Part shown: positions 8,854 through 18,416 of the stretch, piece after piece | Numbering within the stretch: position 1 is the stretch's first letter | Layout of the letters: each line of letters opens with the position of its first letter | NCBI GenBank assembly: GCA_030746435.1 | Contig: JASLMV010000004.1 | Location: forward strand, 79,362-143,361 | DNA length: 64,000 nt | Reading direction: 5' to 3' | From: Gammaproteobacteria bacterium | Lineage (GTDB): Bacteria; Pseudomonadota; Gammaproteobacteria; Steroidobacterales; GCA-2729495 | The notes under the pieces: generated by a model | Told to the model about the DNA's origin: nothing | The model's database searches: none | Seen by the model: only the letters and a program-made list of their open reading frames with translations | Translations under genes and position numbers: made by a program

Positions 8854-11007
8854 TCAGGCGCAGGTTCGTGCCACGCGTTTAACGTTACCCATGACGCGAA
8901 TGCGCCGCAATACCCGGGCGAGGTGCACCCGGTCATGGATGAGGATTAAAAATATCATCTCCGCAAAGTCCTCATCATCTTCACTGACACTAACCTGTTC
9001 GATATTCGAACCGGCCTCCGCAATCTGCAGGGCTACCTCTGCCAGGGAGCCGGGCCGGTTGGTCATTTCTATACGCAGCTCGACCGAGAAGTCACGGTCG
9101 ATATCGGGTTCCCATTCAACGGCCAGCCATTTGCCCGGTTGTTTGCTGAACTGGTGCACGTTACCGCAAATATCGCGATGAATGACGACGCCCCGGCCAC
9201 TGCTCAGGTACCCCATGATTTCATCGCCGGGTATAGGGTGACAGCAGCGCCCGTAACTCACGACCAGGCCTTCGGTGCCGGCAATCGTGATCTTGGAGGG
9301 CTTGCTTTGATCGCCCGGCTCCTGCTCCGAGTTCTGTAGCAGTAACTGTGCGACAACGGGTGCCAGGCGTTCGCCCAGGCCTAGTTGCTCGTAAAGGTCG
9401 ACCTGCTTACCGAGGTTGAATTCGGTAAGCAGGACATTCATCCGTTTGCGGCGGATGCGGCGCAAGCTCGTGCCCTGTGCCCGCAGCGCCTGTACGAGCA
9501 GGCGGCGCCCCAGTTCGATGGCTTCATCCCGGCGCAGGTTTTTCAGGTACTGCCGGATACTGTGCCGGGCCTTGGCAGTGACGACGAAGTTCACCCACGT
9601 CGGGTTGGGGTGCGCGCGGCGTGAAGTAATGATCTGTACAGTCTGGCCGTTCTTCAGTGGTGTGCGTAACGGTTCGAGCCGCCGGTCAAGTTTGGCGGAA
9701 ACGCAGCGGTTACCGACATCGGTATGTACCGCGTATGCGAAATCGACGCAGGTTGCACCACGCGGCAGACGCAGAATGTCCCCCTTTGGAGTGAATACAT
9801 ACACCTTGTCGGGGAACAGGTCGACCTTGACGTTCTCCATGAACTCTTCCGAGTTTGCAGTCGTCTGCATTTCACTTATCGACGCCAGCCAGTCACGTGC
9901 CTTCACCTGGGGTGAGATGAGGCTGTGGTCAACGGCTTTGTAATTCCAGTGTGCAGCAACGCCACTATCGGCAACACGTTGCATTTCGCCCGTACGTATC
10001 TGGACTTCTACCGGTATACCGTTCGGGCCGAACAACGTCGTATGCAATGACTGGTAACCGTTCTGCCGCGGTATCGCCACGTAATCCTTGAAACGTCCGG
10101 GCATCGGTTTGTAGTTCTGGTGCACGATGCCGAGCGTGCGGTAACAATCGTCCGGATCCTCGACGATGATCCGGAACCCGAATACATCTACGATCTCGCT
10201 CAGTGGTAGTTTCTTGCGCAGCATCTTTCTGTAGATGCTGTACAGGTGTTTCTGGCGGCCTTGCACACTTCCGCTGATACTGGCATCGCGCATCGACTTA
10301 CGCAGCCGGTCCGAGATGCGTTTGACGATCTGACGCTGGTTACCCTTGGCCTTCTGCAGCGTGGCGTCGATGACGCGGGCACGGAAGGGATAGGCATTAC
10401 GGAAGCCAAGATCCTCGAGTTCAATTTTCAGCCAGTTGATTCCGAGGCGGTTTGCAATCGGCGCGTAGATCTCGAGTGTTTCCCTGGCGATCCTGACCCG
10501 TTTGTCGGAGTTCAGGGGCTCGAGGGTGCGCATATTGTGCAGACGGTCGGCGAGTTTTACGAGGATAACGCGTATGTCCTCGACCATCGCCAGCATCATC
10601 TTGCGGAAGCTCTCGACCTGGGCTTCACCGCGGCTGGTAAAACTGAGCTGGTCCAGTTTGCTGACGCCGTCCACGATATTAGCTACGTCCTCACCAAACT
10701 CCTCGCGAATCTGCTCCACACTGATGGCGGTATCTTCGATGATATCGTGCAGGATTGCCGCACAGATGCTCTCTACGTCGAGCCGCAGTTCGGCAATGAT
10801 TGCGGCCACTGCGACCGGGTGACTTATATAGGGCTGGCCGCTGGCGCGCGTCTGGCCGCTGTGAGCCTGGGCGCCGAACTTGAATGCTCTTTCCACCTTG
10901 GCGCGCTGTTCGTCGGTCAGGTAATCGAGCTTGGCATTCAGGCGCCGGAGTCCGACGCCCCTTAGGGTGGGCGGCAATTTGTCACGAAGCGTCGCTGCGT
11001 ATTCCAT
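8854..11007 (-). CDS. spoT: Bifunctional (p)ppGpp synthetase/hydrolase SpoT
   Basis: SpoT makes and degrades the stringent-response alarmone. Both catalytic domains look intact: the hydrolase HD motif [11 protein letters not shown] with [11 protein letters not shown], and the synthetase motifs [19 protein letters not shown] and VEVQIRT. A TGS domain follows ([19 protein letters not shown]), then a C-terminal ACT domain ([20 protein letters not shown]). The frame begins at a GTG at 11025, but the ATG at 11007 has AGGG upstream and is preferred, giving 717 residues. It lies about 160 bases after rpoZ, so it may have its own promoter. Confidence 0.97.
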   Translation of the reverse strand: MEYAATLRDKLPPTLRGVGLRRLNAKLDYLTDEQRAKVERAFKFGAQAHSGQTRASGQPYISHPVAVAAIIAELRLDVESICAAILHDIIEDTAISVEQIREEFGEDVANIVDGVSKLDQLSFTSRGEAQVESFRKMMLAMVEDIRVILVKLADRLHNMRTLEPLNSDKRVRIARETLEIYAPIANRLGINWLKIELEDLGFRNAYPFRARVIDATLQKAKGNQRQIVKRISDRLRKSMRDASISGSVQGRQKHLYSIYRKMLRKKLPLSEIVDVFGFRIIVEDPDDCYRTLGIVHQNYKPMPGRFKDYVAIPRQNGYQSLHTTLFGPNGIPVEVQIRTGEMQRVADSGVAAHWNYKAVDHSLISPQVKARDWLASISEMQTTANSEEFMENVKVDLFPDKVYVFTPKGDILRLPRGATCVDFAYAVHTDVGNRCVSAKLDRRLEPLRTPLKNGQTVQIITSRRAHPNPTWVNFVVTAKARHSIRQYLKNLRRDEAIELGRRLLVQALRAQGTSLRRIRRKRMNVLLTEFNLGKQVDLYEQLGLGERLAPVVAQLLLQNSEQEPGDQSKPSKITIAGTEGLVVSYGRCCHPIPGDEIMGYLSSGRGVVIHRDICGNVHQFSKQPGKWLAVEWEPDIDRDFSVELRIEMTNRPGSLAEVALQIAEAGSNIEQVSVSEDDEDFAEMIFLILIHDRVHLARVLRRIRVMGNVKRVARTCA

Positions 11008-11167
11008 CGCGGTTGGCCCTGGCACGCGACTGACGTCGCGTTTTTAAGCCAGTATAAAGGAATGCACCGCACACGGGCGTTTGACGGGCGGAAAATCCGT
11101 CCGATTGAGCATAATGCGGGATGGTTACGCTACCCTGGTTGCGGGGCGTTACAGCGACTCAAACACC

Positions 11168-11827
11168 TTAGGGTAGCGGTTTGTCTTCGTCGTCTTCGGG
11201 CGCGGGTTCTGAATCTGTCGCATCCGTATTTTCTGCTGATGCAAAACCGGGTTCGGTTTTGAGGGGCTCTGCTGCAGTCCCCTCCGGAGGTGCTTCGCCT
11301 GGTTCGGCATCAAGAGCTCCGCCTTCGGCTCCCTCCGGGGGTGCTTCGCTTGGTTCGACTTCGGAAGACGTCTCGGGCGACGCTTCGGGCTCCGGCAATG
11401 CGGTACCGGCGAGCAGTGCAGCCATTTCTTCGTCGATTGACGGTGCCGCCGGAGCCGTGGGTTCCGATTCAGTGTCCGCCGGTGTTTGTTTGGCAGCAGG
11501 CCGTCCGGTCAGGGAATCCTGTGAAACCGGCGAGGCCGTAATAGATGAGCCTTCCATGCCGGGTATCGGTGTGCTGGCCAGAAGTTCTTCGGCTTCTTCG
11601 CTGCTCAGGATGTCTTCTTCCGGTTGTGTCATTTCAGCGAGAATTTCTTCGTTGATAAGACCTTCGGCAATTTCACGCAATGCGACTACAGTTGGCTTGT
11701 CATTTTCCAGTTCTACCAGCGGGTCAGCCCCGTTTGCGAGACGGCGGGCACGTTTGGCTGCAGTCATGACGAGGTCGAACTGGTTGTCTATTTTCTTGAG
11801 ACAGTCTTCTACGGTAATTCTGGCCAT
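11168..11827 (-). CDS. rpoZ: RNA polymerase omega subunit with long acidic tail
   Basis: The first ~75 residues are a normal omega subunit ([13 protein letters not shown], then [17 protein letters not shown] and [13 protein letters not shown]), which helps assemble beta-prime and is needed for one ppGpp site on RNA polymerase. The remaining ~140 residues are an added tail very rich in Glu, Pro, Ala and Ser, probably disordered, with two 17-residue repeats. The usual omega is about 90 residues, so this one is more than twice normal length. The frame is open to a proper stop, with no sign of frameshift. It lies between gmk and spoT, as in E. coli. Confidence 0.93.
   Translation of the reverse strand: MARITVEDCLKKIDNQFDLVMTAAKRARRLANGADPLVELENDKPTVVALREIAEGLINEEILAEMTQPEEDILSSEEAEELLASTPIPGMEGSSITASPVSQDSLTGRPAAKQTPADTESEPTAPAAPSIDEEMAALLAGTALPEPEASPETSSEVEPSEAPPEGAEGGALDAEPGEAPPEGTAAEPLKTEPGFASAENTDATDSEPAPEDDEDKPLP
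11255..11356 (-). repeat. Two tandem 51-bp units inside the rpoZ tail
   Basis: The DNA segments beginning near 11282 and 11333 share about 25 nearly identical bases at a 51-base offset. They encode 17-residue units starting EPSEAPPEG and EPGEAPPEG (residues about 158-174 and 175-191). A third partial unit begins EPG at residue 192. The pattern suggests growth of the tail by in-frame duplication. Confidence 0.7.
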
Positions 11828-11950
11828 TTCTGTACTCTATACATGTGTGGTGGCGGCTTCCGCCTTTCATAGGACGCGCAAGGTTACAGGCTGTTTTAGC
11901 CTGTCGCAATGGCTTATGACCAGAATTTATAAGAGATATTGACAACTGGT

Positions 11951-12100
11951 TGTAGGAGCGGCTTTAGCCGCGACCGGGTGTCCATTAGTGAGGGAAGCCG
12001 GTAAAGCTGTGCTTTACCGGCATAAGTTCTGCTTTCTGGCATTCGAGTACTTGCTGCGCGAGTCCTCGAATCCCGGTATCACTTAAAGCCGCTCCTACAG
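11951..12100. repeat. 150-bp MITE with REP-like ends (copy 1)
   Basis: Terminal inverted repeats of 16 bases, TGTAGGAGCGGCTTTA, bound the element. The left end continues into a REP-type palindrome (GCGGCT-TT-AGCCGC). Inside are two hairpins: CCGGTAAAGC-TGT-GCTTTACCGG (11998-12020) and ATTCGAG...CTCGAAT (12041-12071). It lies in the 290-base gap between gmk and rpoZ, 18 bases after the gmk stop, so gmk-rpoZ read-through transcripts would contain the folded element. The second copy at 34842 has the same length. Confidence 0.85.
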
Positions 12101-12117
12101 GGAAATCATCCGATGCT

Positions 12118-12753
12118 TTAGTCCGTATCGAGAATTGCTTCAATCCGGGTTTTAACCGCTGACTCCGTAGTCAAACTGGCTTCGCCTTCGCCGCAGACAA
12201 TAGCCTGTAACTCGGCCAGTGCTTTTTTCAGGTCGTCGTTAATCACCACATAGTCGAACTCGCTCCAGTGGGACATATCACTGACTGCATCCTGGAAGCG
12301 GCGTTGTATAGCCTCATCGCTGTCCGTGCCGCGATCCGTTAGCCTGCGGCGCAACTCCTCCAGCGACGGTGGCAGGATAAAAATACTGCGGCAGTCCGGC
12401 ATGTGATCGCGCACCTGTTGTGCGCCCTGCCAGTCAATTTCGAGGATTACGCTGTAACCCTCGTTGAGCATCCCTTCAACCTGGGTCCTGGAAGTGCCGT
12501 AGTGATAGTCGAATACGCCGGCGTGTTCGAGAAAATCGCCGGCATCCACCATTGCCTGGAACGCGCTCTCCGACACAAAAAAATAATCCTTCTCATGTAC
12601 TTCAGTGCTGCGTGGCGCACGCGTTGTATAAGAAATAGAAAAGCGTAGGTTGTTGTTGCTTTCCATCAGCTTGTGCACCAGCGTAGTTTTGCCGGCGCCA
12701 GAGGGCGCTGCAATTACAAATAACCGGCCGCGTTCTGAATGGTTCGGATTCAC
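12118..12753 (-). CDS. gmk: Guanylate kinase
   Basis: Gmk phosphorylates GMP to GDP, feeding GTP, dGTP and indirectly ppGpp synthesis by SpoT encoded downstream. The 211-residue protein has the P-loop [14 protein letters not shown] (residues 16-29), the GMP-binding segment SISYTTRAPRSTEVHEKDYFF, EIDWQGAQQVR and the lid region RRLTDRGTDSDEAIQRR. The frame starts at an ATG at a normal family position. It precedes rpoZ, but a MITE separates the two genes. Confidence 0.97.
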   Translation of the reverse strand: MNPNHSERGRLFVIAAPSGAGKTTLVHKLMESNNNLRFSISYTTRAPRSTEVHEKDYFFVSESAFQAMVDAGDFLEHAGVFDYHYGTSRTQVEGMLNEGYSVILEIDWQGAQQVRDHMPDCRSIFILPPSLEELRRRLTDRGTDSDEAIQRRFQDAVSDMSHWSEFDYVVINDDLKKALAELQAIVCGEGEASLTTESAVKTRIEAILDTD

Positions 12754-12818
12754 AACCAGTCATTCTAGTTATTTCGTCGGGGATTGAAACGGCATAGTGT
12801 ATTAATGCCTGAACGGCT

Positions 12819-13577
12819 TTACCGCTCCGTTCGGGGGGTTTGCAGTGGACCGGATGTGGGGCCGCGCTGACCAAAGCGATAGATTAGCTGAAATGAGAGG
12901 ATACGGGCATTGGCATCTTCATCAAACGCGAGCGCCAAAACTTCATCATCGATTTCAAAGACGGCGTAGTCCGCACGCAGATACCAGCTTTCCCGCACTG
13001 TCACTCCCATGCCGATGCCAAGCACAAACTCTTCGCCATCCTCATCGATTGTTCGGGTTATGAGTTCGCTGTCGGAAACCCGCCTGAGCCGCTGCTTGCT
13101 TTCGGCGTCCCAGAAAACGATCCCGCCGCGCACGTAGAAATCCCAGTTATCCCCGAACGGAACAAGGCCTACGAGGGAAACCTGCGTGGAGGTCATATCG
13201 ATGTCGGCACTCACATCGAAAGTATCGCCAAGGCTGGTGATAAACACCGCGCCCTCGTCCCATTGCGGCGTCCCCGAGTCGGTATACGAGGCCTCGATGG
13301 CAAACCCGGGACTGAAACGATAGCCGGTGGTTACGGTAAAGCCGGAATCGCCGTCGCCGTAATCCGTGTCACCGCCATAATCCCACTCGTCGTAGTCGTC
13401 ATCCTCTTCCCACGAGTAAACGTTGGTGTGGGCGTGCCCGCCGCCCAGGTAAAAACCTGGCGACGGTTCAGACGGAACCGTCTGCCCCGATGCCGGCACG
13501 AATCCGCTGAGCGCAAACAGCGTTATCGCGGCGGCCGTGCCTGATGGCGTATATGCCAGCCTGAACCGACTAAACAT
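12819..13577 (-). CDS. Outer-membrane beta-barrel protein (opacity/OmpA-like fold)
   Basis: The 252-residue precursor has a signal peptide ending near ASGQ, followed by alternating amphipathic strands typical of 8-stranded small barrels: GFYLGGGHAHTNVY, GFTVTTGYRFSPGFAIEASY, WDFYVRGGIVFWDA, WYLRADYAVFEID and a final ILSFQLIYRFGQRG. An unusual acidic, Tyr/Trp-rich loop (SWEEDDDYDEWDYGGDTDYG, about residues 55-74) lies between the first strands. Function is unknown. The gene lies 6 bases after the GNAT gene and upstream of gmk, an insertion into the usual yicC-gmk neighbourhood. Confidence 0.8.
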   Translation of the reverse strand: MFSRFRLAYTPSGTAAAITLFALSGFVPASGQTVPSEPSPGFYLGGGHAHTNVYSWEEDDDYDEWDYGGDTDYGDGDSGFTVTTGYRFSPGFAIEASYTDSGTPQWDEGAVFITSLGDTFDVSADIDMTSTQVSLVGLVPFGDNWDFYVRGGIVFWDAESKQRLRRVSDSELITRTIDEDGEEFVLGIGMGVTVRESWYLRADYAVFEIDDEVLALAFDEDANARILSFQLIYRFGQRGPTSGPLQTPRTER

Positions 13578-13583
13578 GGTTTT

Positions 13584-13997
13584 CTATTCGATATGTTTAC
13601 CGCGCGGCAGCACCCACGTGCGTTCGCTTTTCTCGAATCCCAGCTGCGCATAGTAATCGTTTGCATCGGGTGCGGATACCAGGATCAGCTTGCACTGCGG
13701 GCCCAGTTTTTCAGACGTCAGGCGTATCAGGGCCCGGCCTATACCCTGTCTCTGGTAAGTTCGGTCGACGGCAAGATCGGACAGGTAGCAGGCATAATGG
13801 AAGTCGGTTATCGAGCGCGCAACGCCGACCAGCAGATCACCGTCCCAAGCCGTTACGATCAGGTTGGCGTTCGCCGCCATCCCCTGCATGGTTTCGTGAT
13901 TGTCTGTCGGCCGGCGTTCGGCGAGTCCGGACCTTTCCAGGATATCCACGAAGTCTTCGGGCGACAAAGTCCGGTCGGAGTCATACCTGATTGTCAC
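13584..13997 (-). CDS. GNAT family N-acetyltransferase
   Basis: A 137-residue single-domain GNAT protein. It shows the acetyl-CoA loop motif A as LSDLAVDRTYQRQGIGRALI (QxxGxG/A), preceded by the beta-strand GVARSITDF and followed by NDYYAQLGFEKSERTWVLP, the usual C-terminal GNAT ending. The substrate cannot be predicted. The start is a GTG at 13997, just after the yicC stop at 14002, so translation is likely coupled to yicC. Confidence 0.88.
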   Translation of the reverse strand: MTIRYDSDRTLSPEDFVDILERSGLAERRPTDNHETMQGMAANANLIVTAWDGDLLVGVARSITDFHYACYLSDLAVDRTYQRQGIGRALIRLTSEKLGPQCKLILVSAPDANDYYAQLGFEKSERTWVLPRGKHIE

Positions 13998-14001
13998 TTG
14001 A

Positions 14002-14868
14002 TCACTCTACGTTCTGCACCTGCTCGCGCATCTGTTCGATGAGCACCTTCAGGTCCACGGCCGCTTTGGTGGTGCGCGGATCGGCGGATTTCGATCCCAG
14101 CGTGTTGGCTTCCCGGTTGAATTCCTGCATCAGGAAGTCCAGGCGCCGGCCAACCGCCCCTTCCGTCTGAAAGGCTTCGCGGGCTTCCTCGATATGCGCA
14201 TCCAGCCGGTCCAGTTCTTCGGCAACATCCATTTTCTGCGCAAGCAGCACCAGTTCCTGTTCGAGTCGTTCTTCGTCGATGCGCGTTTCGAGGCCCCTGG
14301 CACGTTCGCCGACCCGGCCGCGTATACCGGCGAGCACCTCGGGCATATGCGCACGGACCTGGGTAACGAGTTCCGCTATCAGGGCCAGCCGTTCTTCGAG
14401 CAGTGCCAGGATTCGTTGCCCTTCACGCGCGCGTGCTTCACACAGTGATGCGAGCGCCGTGTCGAGCAAGGCAGCTGCAGGTTCATACAGTGTTTTCGTG
14501 TCAATCGCATCCTGCTCGACGACTCCCGGCCAGTGCAGCACGTTCATCGCAGTCATGCTTACGGGAGCTTCCATGCGGCTTTCTATGGACTGAGCTTCGC
14601 GTATAACTTCGTCAGCAAGCTTCGTATTTACCCTGAGTTTTGCTGCAATGGCAGCTGAGGGCCTGAATTGCAACATTGCATCGAGCTTGCCGCGCTTAAG
14701 CCTGGCACCGACCTGTTCGCGAAGTTTGGGCTCCAGTGCCCGGAAACCGTCGGGTAGTTTGAATGTCGATTCCAGGTAACGATGATTAACCGTGCGCAGT
14801 TCCCACAGTAACTCACCCTGTTCGGTGTTCTGTTCGCAACTCGCGAACCCCGTCATGCTGCTAATCAT
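14002..14868 (-). CDS. yicC: YicC family endoribonuclease
   Basis: YicC proteins are stress-linked endoribonucleases; the E. coli member affects small-RNA decay. The characteristic start MISSMTGFA is at 14868 although the frame is open to 14925, so the inner ATG is preferred (288 residues, family length). Further markers are WELRTVNHRYLE, the helical centre ERARGLETRIDEERLEQE and the C-terminal FLMQEFNREANTLGSKSAD. It diverges from the PP2C-rph-rdgB-hemW group, recalling the yicC/rph divergence in E. coli. Confidence 0.95.
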   Translation of the reverse strand: MISSMTGFASCEQNTEQGELLWELRTVNHRYLESTFKLPDGFRALEPKLREQVGARLKRGKLDAMLQFRPSAAIAAKLRVNTKLADEVIREAQSIESRMEAPVSMTAMNVLHWPGVVEQDAIDTKTLYEPAAALLDTALASLCEARAREGQRILALLEERLALIAELVTQVRAHMPEVLAGIRGRVGERARGLETRIDEERLEQELVLLAQKMDVAEELDRLDAHIEEAREAFQTEGAVGRRLDFLMQEFNREANTLGSKSADPRTTKAAVDLKVLIEQMREQVQNVE

Positions 14869-15039
14869 CTTTGTCCCCAGCCGAGCCGCATGCCCCGTTC
14901 CGGGCTGCGGGCAAAACCGCGTCACGTTTTCGCATTTTAATAATGCACAGTCCGCACCTTCGGCTTAAACTGTGCCGCTGTGTGAGCCGCTATTGTAGTG
15001 TCCGGGGTCCGGAGGGGATACCTGGTTGCAGGAAATCTA

Positions 15040-15783
15040 ATGCCGAACCAAAGTGCCGTAATCAGCTTGCTGGGGAACCGGGAGGAGAACCAGGATCGCG
15101 TCAAGGTCGTCGAAACAGACGGCAGTACGCTGTTGTTAGCAATAGACGGGATGGGCGGCCATGCCAACGGGGCCCGGGCGGCGGCGCTCGCCGTTGAAAC
15201 CATCGAGAAAGCATTTGAAAAGCAGCCTCACCCCGTTTTCGACCCACAGGGTTTTCTGCACCTGGCCATCGGCCAGGCCCACGCTGCGGTTGTTGAGGTG
15301 GGCGGCGATCTTTCGGTCGAAGCCCGGCCACGGGCAACCTGCGCGCTGTGCCTGGTGCAGGACGGAGCAGCGTTCTGGGCCCACGTCGGTGACAGTCGTA
15401 TTTACCATCTGCGTGGCGCGGAAGTTTACGAACGTACGCGCGATCACAGCCATGTCGAAGTTTTGCTCTATGACGGCATTATCAAACCGGAGGAACGGGC
15501 AACCCATCCCATGCGTAACTATGTTGAGTGTTGCCTGGGAGGTGATGCCGATCTGCCGCGCATGAGCATAAGCCGACAGAAGGAAATGCGAGAAGGTGAT
15601 GTAATGCTGGTTTGCAGTGACGGCTTCTGGTCGCCGCTCGAGGAAGAAAAGCTGGCAGGGCTATCAGCCGCTGAACCCGGGGCGCTGGAGACTAACCTTA
15701 AAATATTGGGGGAAATGGCGACCAGGGCGGCTGCGCCGCACAGTGATAATACGTCTGCCGCAGCGTTAAGTTTCTGCGGCTAA
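15040..15783 (+). CDS. PP2C-type serine/threonine protein phosphatase
   Basis: The Mg/Mn-dependent phosphatase motifs are present: REENQDR, LLLAIDGMGGHANG, AFWAHVGDSRIYHLRG, RDHSHVEVL and MLVCSDGFW, with a final HSDNTSAAAL that supplies another metal ligand. A longer frame begins at a GTG at 14998, but the ATG at 15040 has AGGA eight bases upstream and starts just before the catalytic core. No kinase partner is in the window. PP2C genes beside rph occur in several gammaproteobacteria. The target is unknown. Confidence 0.9.
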   Translation: MPNQSAVISLLGNREENQDRVKVVETDGSTLLLAIDGMGGHANGARAAALAVETIEKAFEKQPHPVFDPQGFLHLAIGQAHAAVVEVGGDLSVEARPRATCALCLVQDGAAFWAHVGDSRIYHLRGAEVYERTRDHSHVEVLLYDGIIKPEERATHPMRNYVECCLGGDADLPRMSISRQKEMREGDVMLVCSDGFWSPLEEEKLAGLSAAEPGALETNLKILGEMATRAAAPHSDNTSAAALSFCG

Positions 15784-15816
15784 CGGGATCAGATAACAAC
15801 AACGACAGGACTTAGC

Positions 15817-16560
15817 ATGGCTAATCGACCGAGCGGTCGCGCAGCAGACGAACTGCGGGAAGTTTCATTTCAACCAGACTACACACGCTATGCGGCGGGT
15901 TCGGTGCTGGCGGCTTTCGGAGGTACGCGCGTTCTTTGCACCGCCAGCGTCGAGGAAGTGGTGCCGCATTTCCTCCGCGGCCAGCGTAGCGGCTGGGTAA
16001 CCGGTGAGTACGGCATGCTGCCCGGTGCAACGCATACCCGGGGCAAGCGCGAAGCGGCGCGGGGCAAGCAGTCGGGGCGCACCCAAGAGATCCAGCGCCT
16101 GATAGGCCGGTCGCTCCGTGCAGCGATCGACCTGAACGTACTGGATGGCTTAACCATCACGCTGGACTGCGACGTGTTGCAGGCGGACGGTGGTACACGA
16201 ACGACGGCAATTTCCGGCGCCTACGTTGCGCTTGCCATGGCGGTCGAGCGTTTACTGGCGGACGGAAAAATAAAAGCAAACCCGTTGCACGGTCAGATTG
16301 CTGCGGTTTCGGTTGGCATCTATGCTGGTAACCCTGCCCTGGACCTGGATTACGCAGAAGATTTCGATGCGGAAACTGATATGAATGTGGTCATGAACGA
16401 GGCGGGCAGCTTTATCGAAGTGCAGGGTACTGCCGAAGGTCATGCATTCAGGCGGGACGAACTGGACCAGATGCTGAATCTTGCCAGCCATGGCATCACC
16501 ATCATCTGTGCTGAACAATCAGCTGTCCTGGAACGCTGGCGTGAGGCTGGCACAGCCTGA
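15817..16560 (+). CDS. rph: Ribonuclease PH
   Basis: RNase PH is a phosphorolytic 3'-5' exoribonuclease that trims tRNA 3' ends. The 247-residue protein has the family order [50 protein letters not shown] with [28 protein letters not shown] and the C-terminal [20 protein letters not shown]. All look intact, and there is no sign of the frameshift known from some E. coli K-12 strains. rdgB begins 6 bases downstream, so the two are cotranscribed. Confidence 0.97.
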   Translation: MANRPSGRAADELREVSFQPDYTRYAAGSVLAAFGGTRVLCTASVEEVVPHFLRGQRSGWVTGEYGMLPGATHTRGKREAARGKQSGRTQEIQRLIGRSLRAAIDLNVLDGLTITLDCDVLQADGGTRTTAISGAYVALAMAVERLLADGKIKANPLHGQIAAVSVGIYAGNPALDLDYAEDFDAETDMNVVMNEAGSFIEVQGTAEGHAFRRDELDQMLNLASHGITIICAEQSAVLERWREAGTA

Positions 16561-16566
16561 AAACCC

Positions 16567-17187
16567 ATGGCCGGCATACAGCGACTCGTATTTGCCAGCG
16601 CGAATGCCGGCAAGGCACGCGAAATCCAGGCCCTGCTCGGTGACGATGTTGAACTTCTGCTCCAGGGTGAACTCGGCATCGAGTCAATCGAAGAGACCGG
16701 CACGACTTTTGCCGAAAATGCGTTATTGAAAGCACGCCACGCGGCACTCGCGAGTGGCCTGCCCGCCCTGGCCGATGACTCAGGTCTGGAAGTGGATTTC
16801 CTCGGCGGCGCTCCGGGCGTGCACTCCGCGCGCTATGCTGGTGACAATGCCGGCGATCAGGCGAACCTCGACAAGTTACTCGCGGAGCTGAAGGGTGTGC
16901 CGGATGCAGAGCGTGGCGCCCGGTTCCGGTGCGCGCTGGCTTTCGTCCGACACGACGACGATGAGCCGGTCATCGTCGATGCCTCCTGGGAGGGCCGCAT
17001 CGCACAGCAGCCAGCGGGCAGTGGTGGCTTCGGTTACGATCCGGTCTTTTTCGACGAGGCTTCCGGCTGTACTTCTGCGCAATTGCAGCCTTTTGAGAAG
17101 AACGCCCGTAGTCATCGCGGCAAGGCTCTGCAGCTACTTAGAGAGGAACTTCAGCGGCAGGGCCTGTTACCCGCGGCCGCCCGATGA
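16567..17187 (+). CDS. rdgB: XTP/dITP pyrophosphatase (RdgB/HAM1 family)
   Basis: This enzyme removes non-canonical purine triphosphates (dITP, dXTP, ITP) from the nucleotide pool. Visible motifs are VFASANAGKAREI at the N-terminus, TGTTFAENALLKARHAA, the catalytic-site segment ALADDSGLEVDFLGGAPGVHSARYAG, and GSGGFGYDPVFF with a C-terminal SHRGKAL. The 206 residues match family length. It lies between rph and hemW with 6-base spacers on each side. Confidence 0.97.
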   Translation: MAGIQRLVFASANAGKAREIQALLGDDVELLLQGELGIESIEETGTTFAENALLKARHAALASGLPALADDSGLEVDFLGGAPGVHSARYAGDNAGDQANLDKLLAELKGVPDAERGARFRCALAFVRHDDDEPVIVDASWEGRIAQQPAGSGGFGYDPVFFDEASGCTSAQLQPFEKNARSHRGKALQLLREELQRQGLLPAAAR

Positions 17188-17193
17188 GCCTCG

Positions 17194-18345
17194 ATGGATA
17201 GGCTTCCGCCGCTCAGCCTGTACCTGCATTTCCCCTGGTGCGTTGCCAAGTGTCCGTATTGTGATTTCAATTCCCATAGCCTCAGCGGTGAGCTGCCGGC
17301 CGAAACATACGTAGATGCGCTGCTGATCGACCTTGAGTCTGCGGCAGCGGAAGCTGGCGACAGGCCAGTCATATCCGTATTTCTCGGGGGTGGCACCCCG
17401 AGCCTGTTTCCGGCGGGCCAACTCGAGCGATTGTTGTCTGCGGCAGACGATCACCTGAACCTGGCGGGCGATGCTGAAGTTACGCTGGAAGCCAATCCCG
17501 GTGCGGTAGGGCATGCAGCTTTTGCCGGGTACAAAGCTGCGGGTATCAACCGCCTCTCAATCGGCGCTCAGAGTTTTGCCGACGACAAGCTGGCCAAACT
17601 CGGCCGTATCCATTCGAGCCGGGACGTGCTCGATGCATATCGGGAAGCGCGCGCGGCTGGTTTTGACAACATCAACCTCGACGTGATGTATGCATTGCCG
17701 GAGCAGACACTAGCAGAAGCCTGTGACGACATCTCCGCAGCGTGTGATCTGCAGCCGGAGCATATTTCGCACTATCACCTGACGCTCGAACCGCATACGG
17801 TATTCCATGCACGGCCGCCGGCATTGCCGGACCAGGACCTGGCCTGGGAGATGCACGTAGCATGCGCCGACAAGCTTGCCGCCTCCGGCTACATTAACTA
17901 CGAAGTATCGGCCTGGTCGCAAGCCGGCCATGAGTGCCGGCACAACCTGAACTACTGGCGTTTTGGCGATTACCTGGGGCTGGGTGCAGGGGCGCATGCC
18001 AAGCTGACGTGCGCGGACGGAACCATCTGGCGTGAAGTCCGGGCCGCCCATCCGCGTGCATACCTGGGCCAGCAGCAAGATGGCGAGCTACCGGTCGCCC
18101 GGACACAGGTTTGTGAAACGGACGTCCCGTTCGAATTTGTACTGAATGCCCTGCGCCTGAAGGAAGGTTTCAGCCTGCAACTCTTTGAGCGCCATACGGG
18201 CCTGCCTGCGGCCAGTATTGCCGCTCCCTTGCGTGCTGCCGGGGAAAAGGACCTGATCCGTGCCCCTGGCACAAACCAGGTTGTGCCGAGTGACCGTGGC
18301 TGGCGTTTCCTGGACGATCTGCAGACGCTTTTCCTGCCGCAATAA
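17194..18345 (+). CDS. hemW: Radical SAM heme chaperone HemW
   Basis: HemW binds heme and passes it to target proteins. It was long misannotated as coproporphyrinogen oxidase. The cluster motif is CVAKCPYCDF (CxxxCxxC) at residues about 16-23, followed by VFLGGGTPSLF and ANPGAV. The HemW-specific HNLNYWRFGDYLGLGAGAHA (HNxxYW) separates it from HemN. A C-terminal HemN-like domain (FEFVLNALRLKEGF) follows. The 383-residue chain has the usual size. Confidence 0.95.
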   Translation: MDRLPPLSLYLHFPWCVAKCPYCDFNSHSLSGELPAETYVDALLIDLESAAAEAGDRPVISVFLGGGTPSLFPAGQLERLLSAADDHLNLAGDAEVTLEANPGAVGHAAFAGYKAAGINRLSIGAQSFADDKLAKLGRIHSSRDVLDAYREARAAGFDNINLDVMYALPEQTLAEACDDISAACDLQPEHISHYHLTLEPHTVFHARPPALPDQDLAWEMHVACADKLAASGYINYEVSAWSQAGHECRHNLNYWRFGDYLGLGAGAHAKLTCADGTIWREVRAAHPRAYLGQQQDGELPVARTQVCETDVPFEFVLNALRLKEGFSLQLFERHTGLPAASIAAPLRAAGEKDLIRAPGTNQVVPSDRGWRFLDDLQTLFLPQ

Positions 18346-18416
18346 GAGATCCGAATGCGGCACGACATAAGAAACGGGTCATGTCGGGGACGAAAGTGGT
18401 CTTAGACTGAGTCCTG

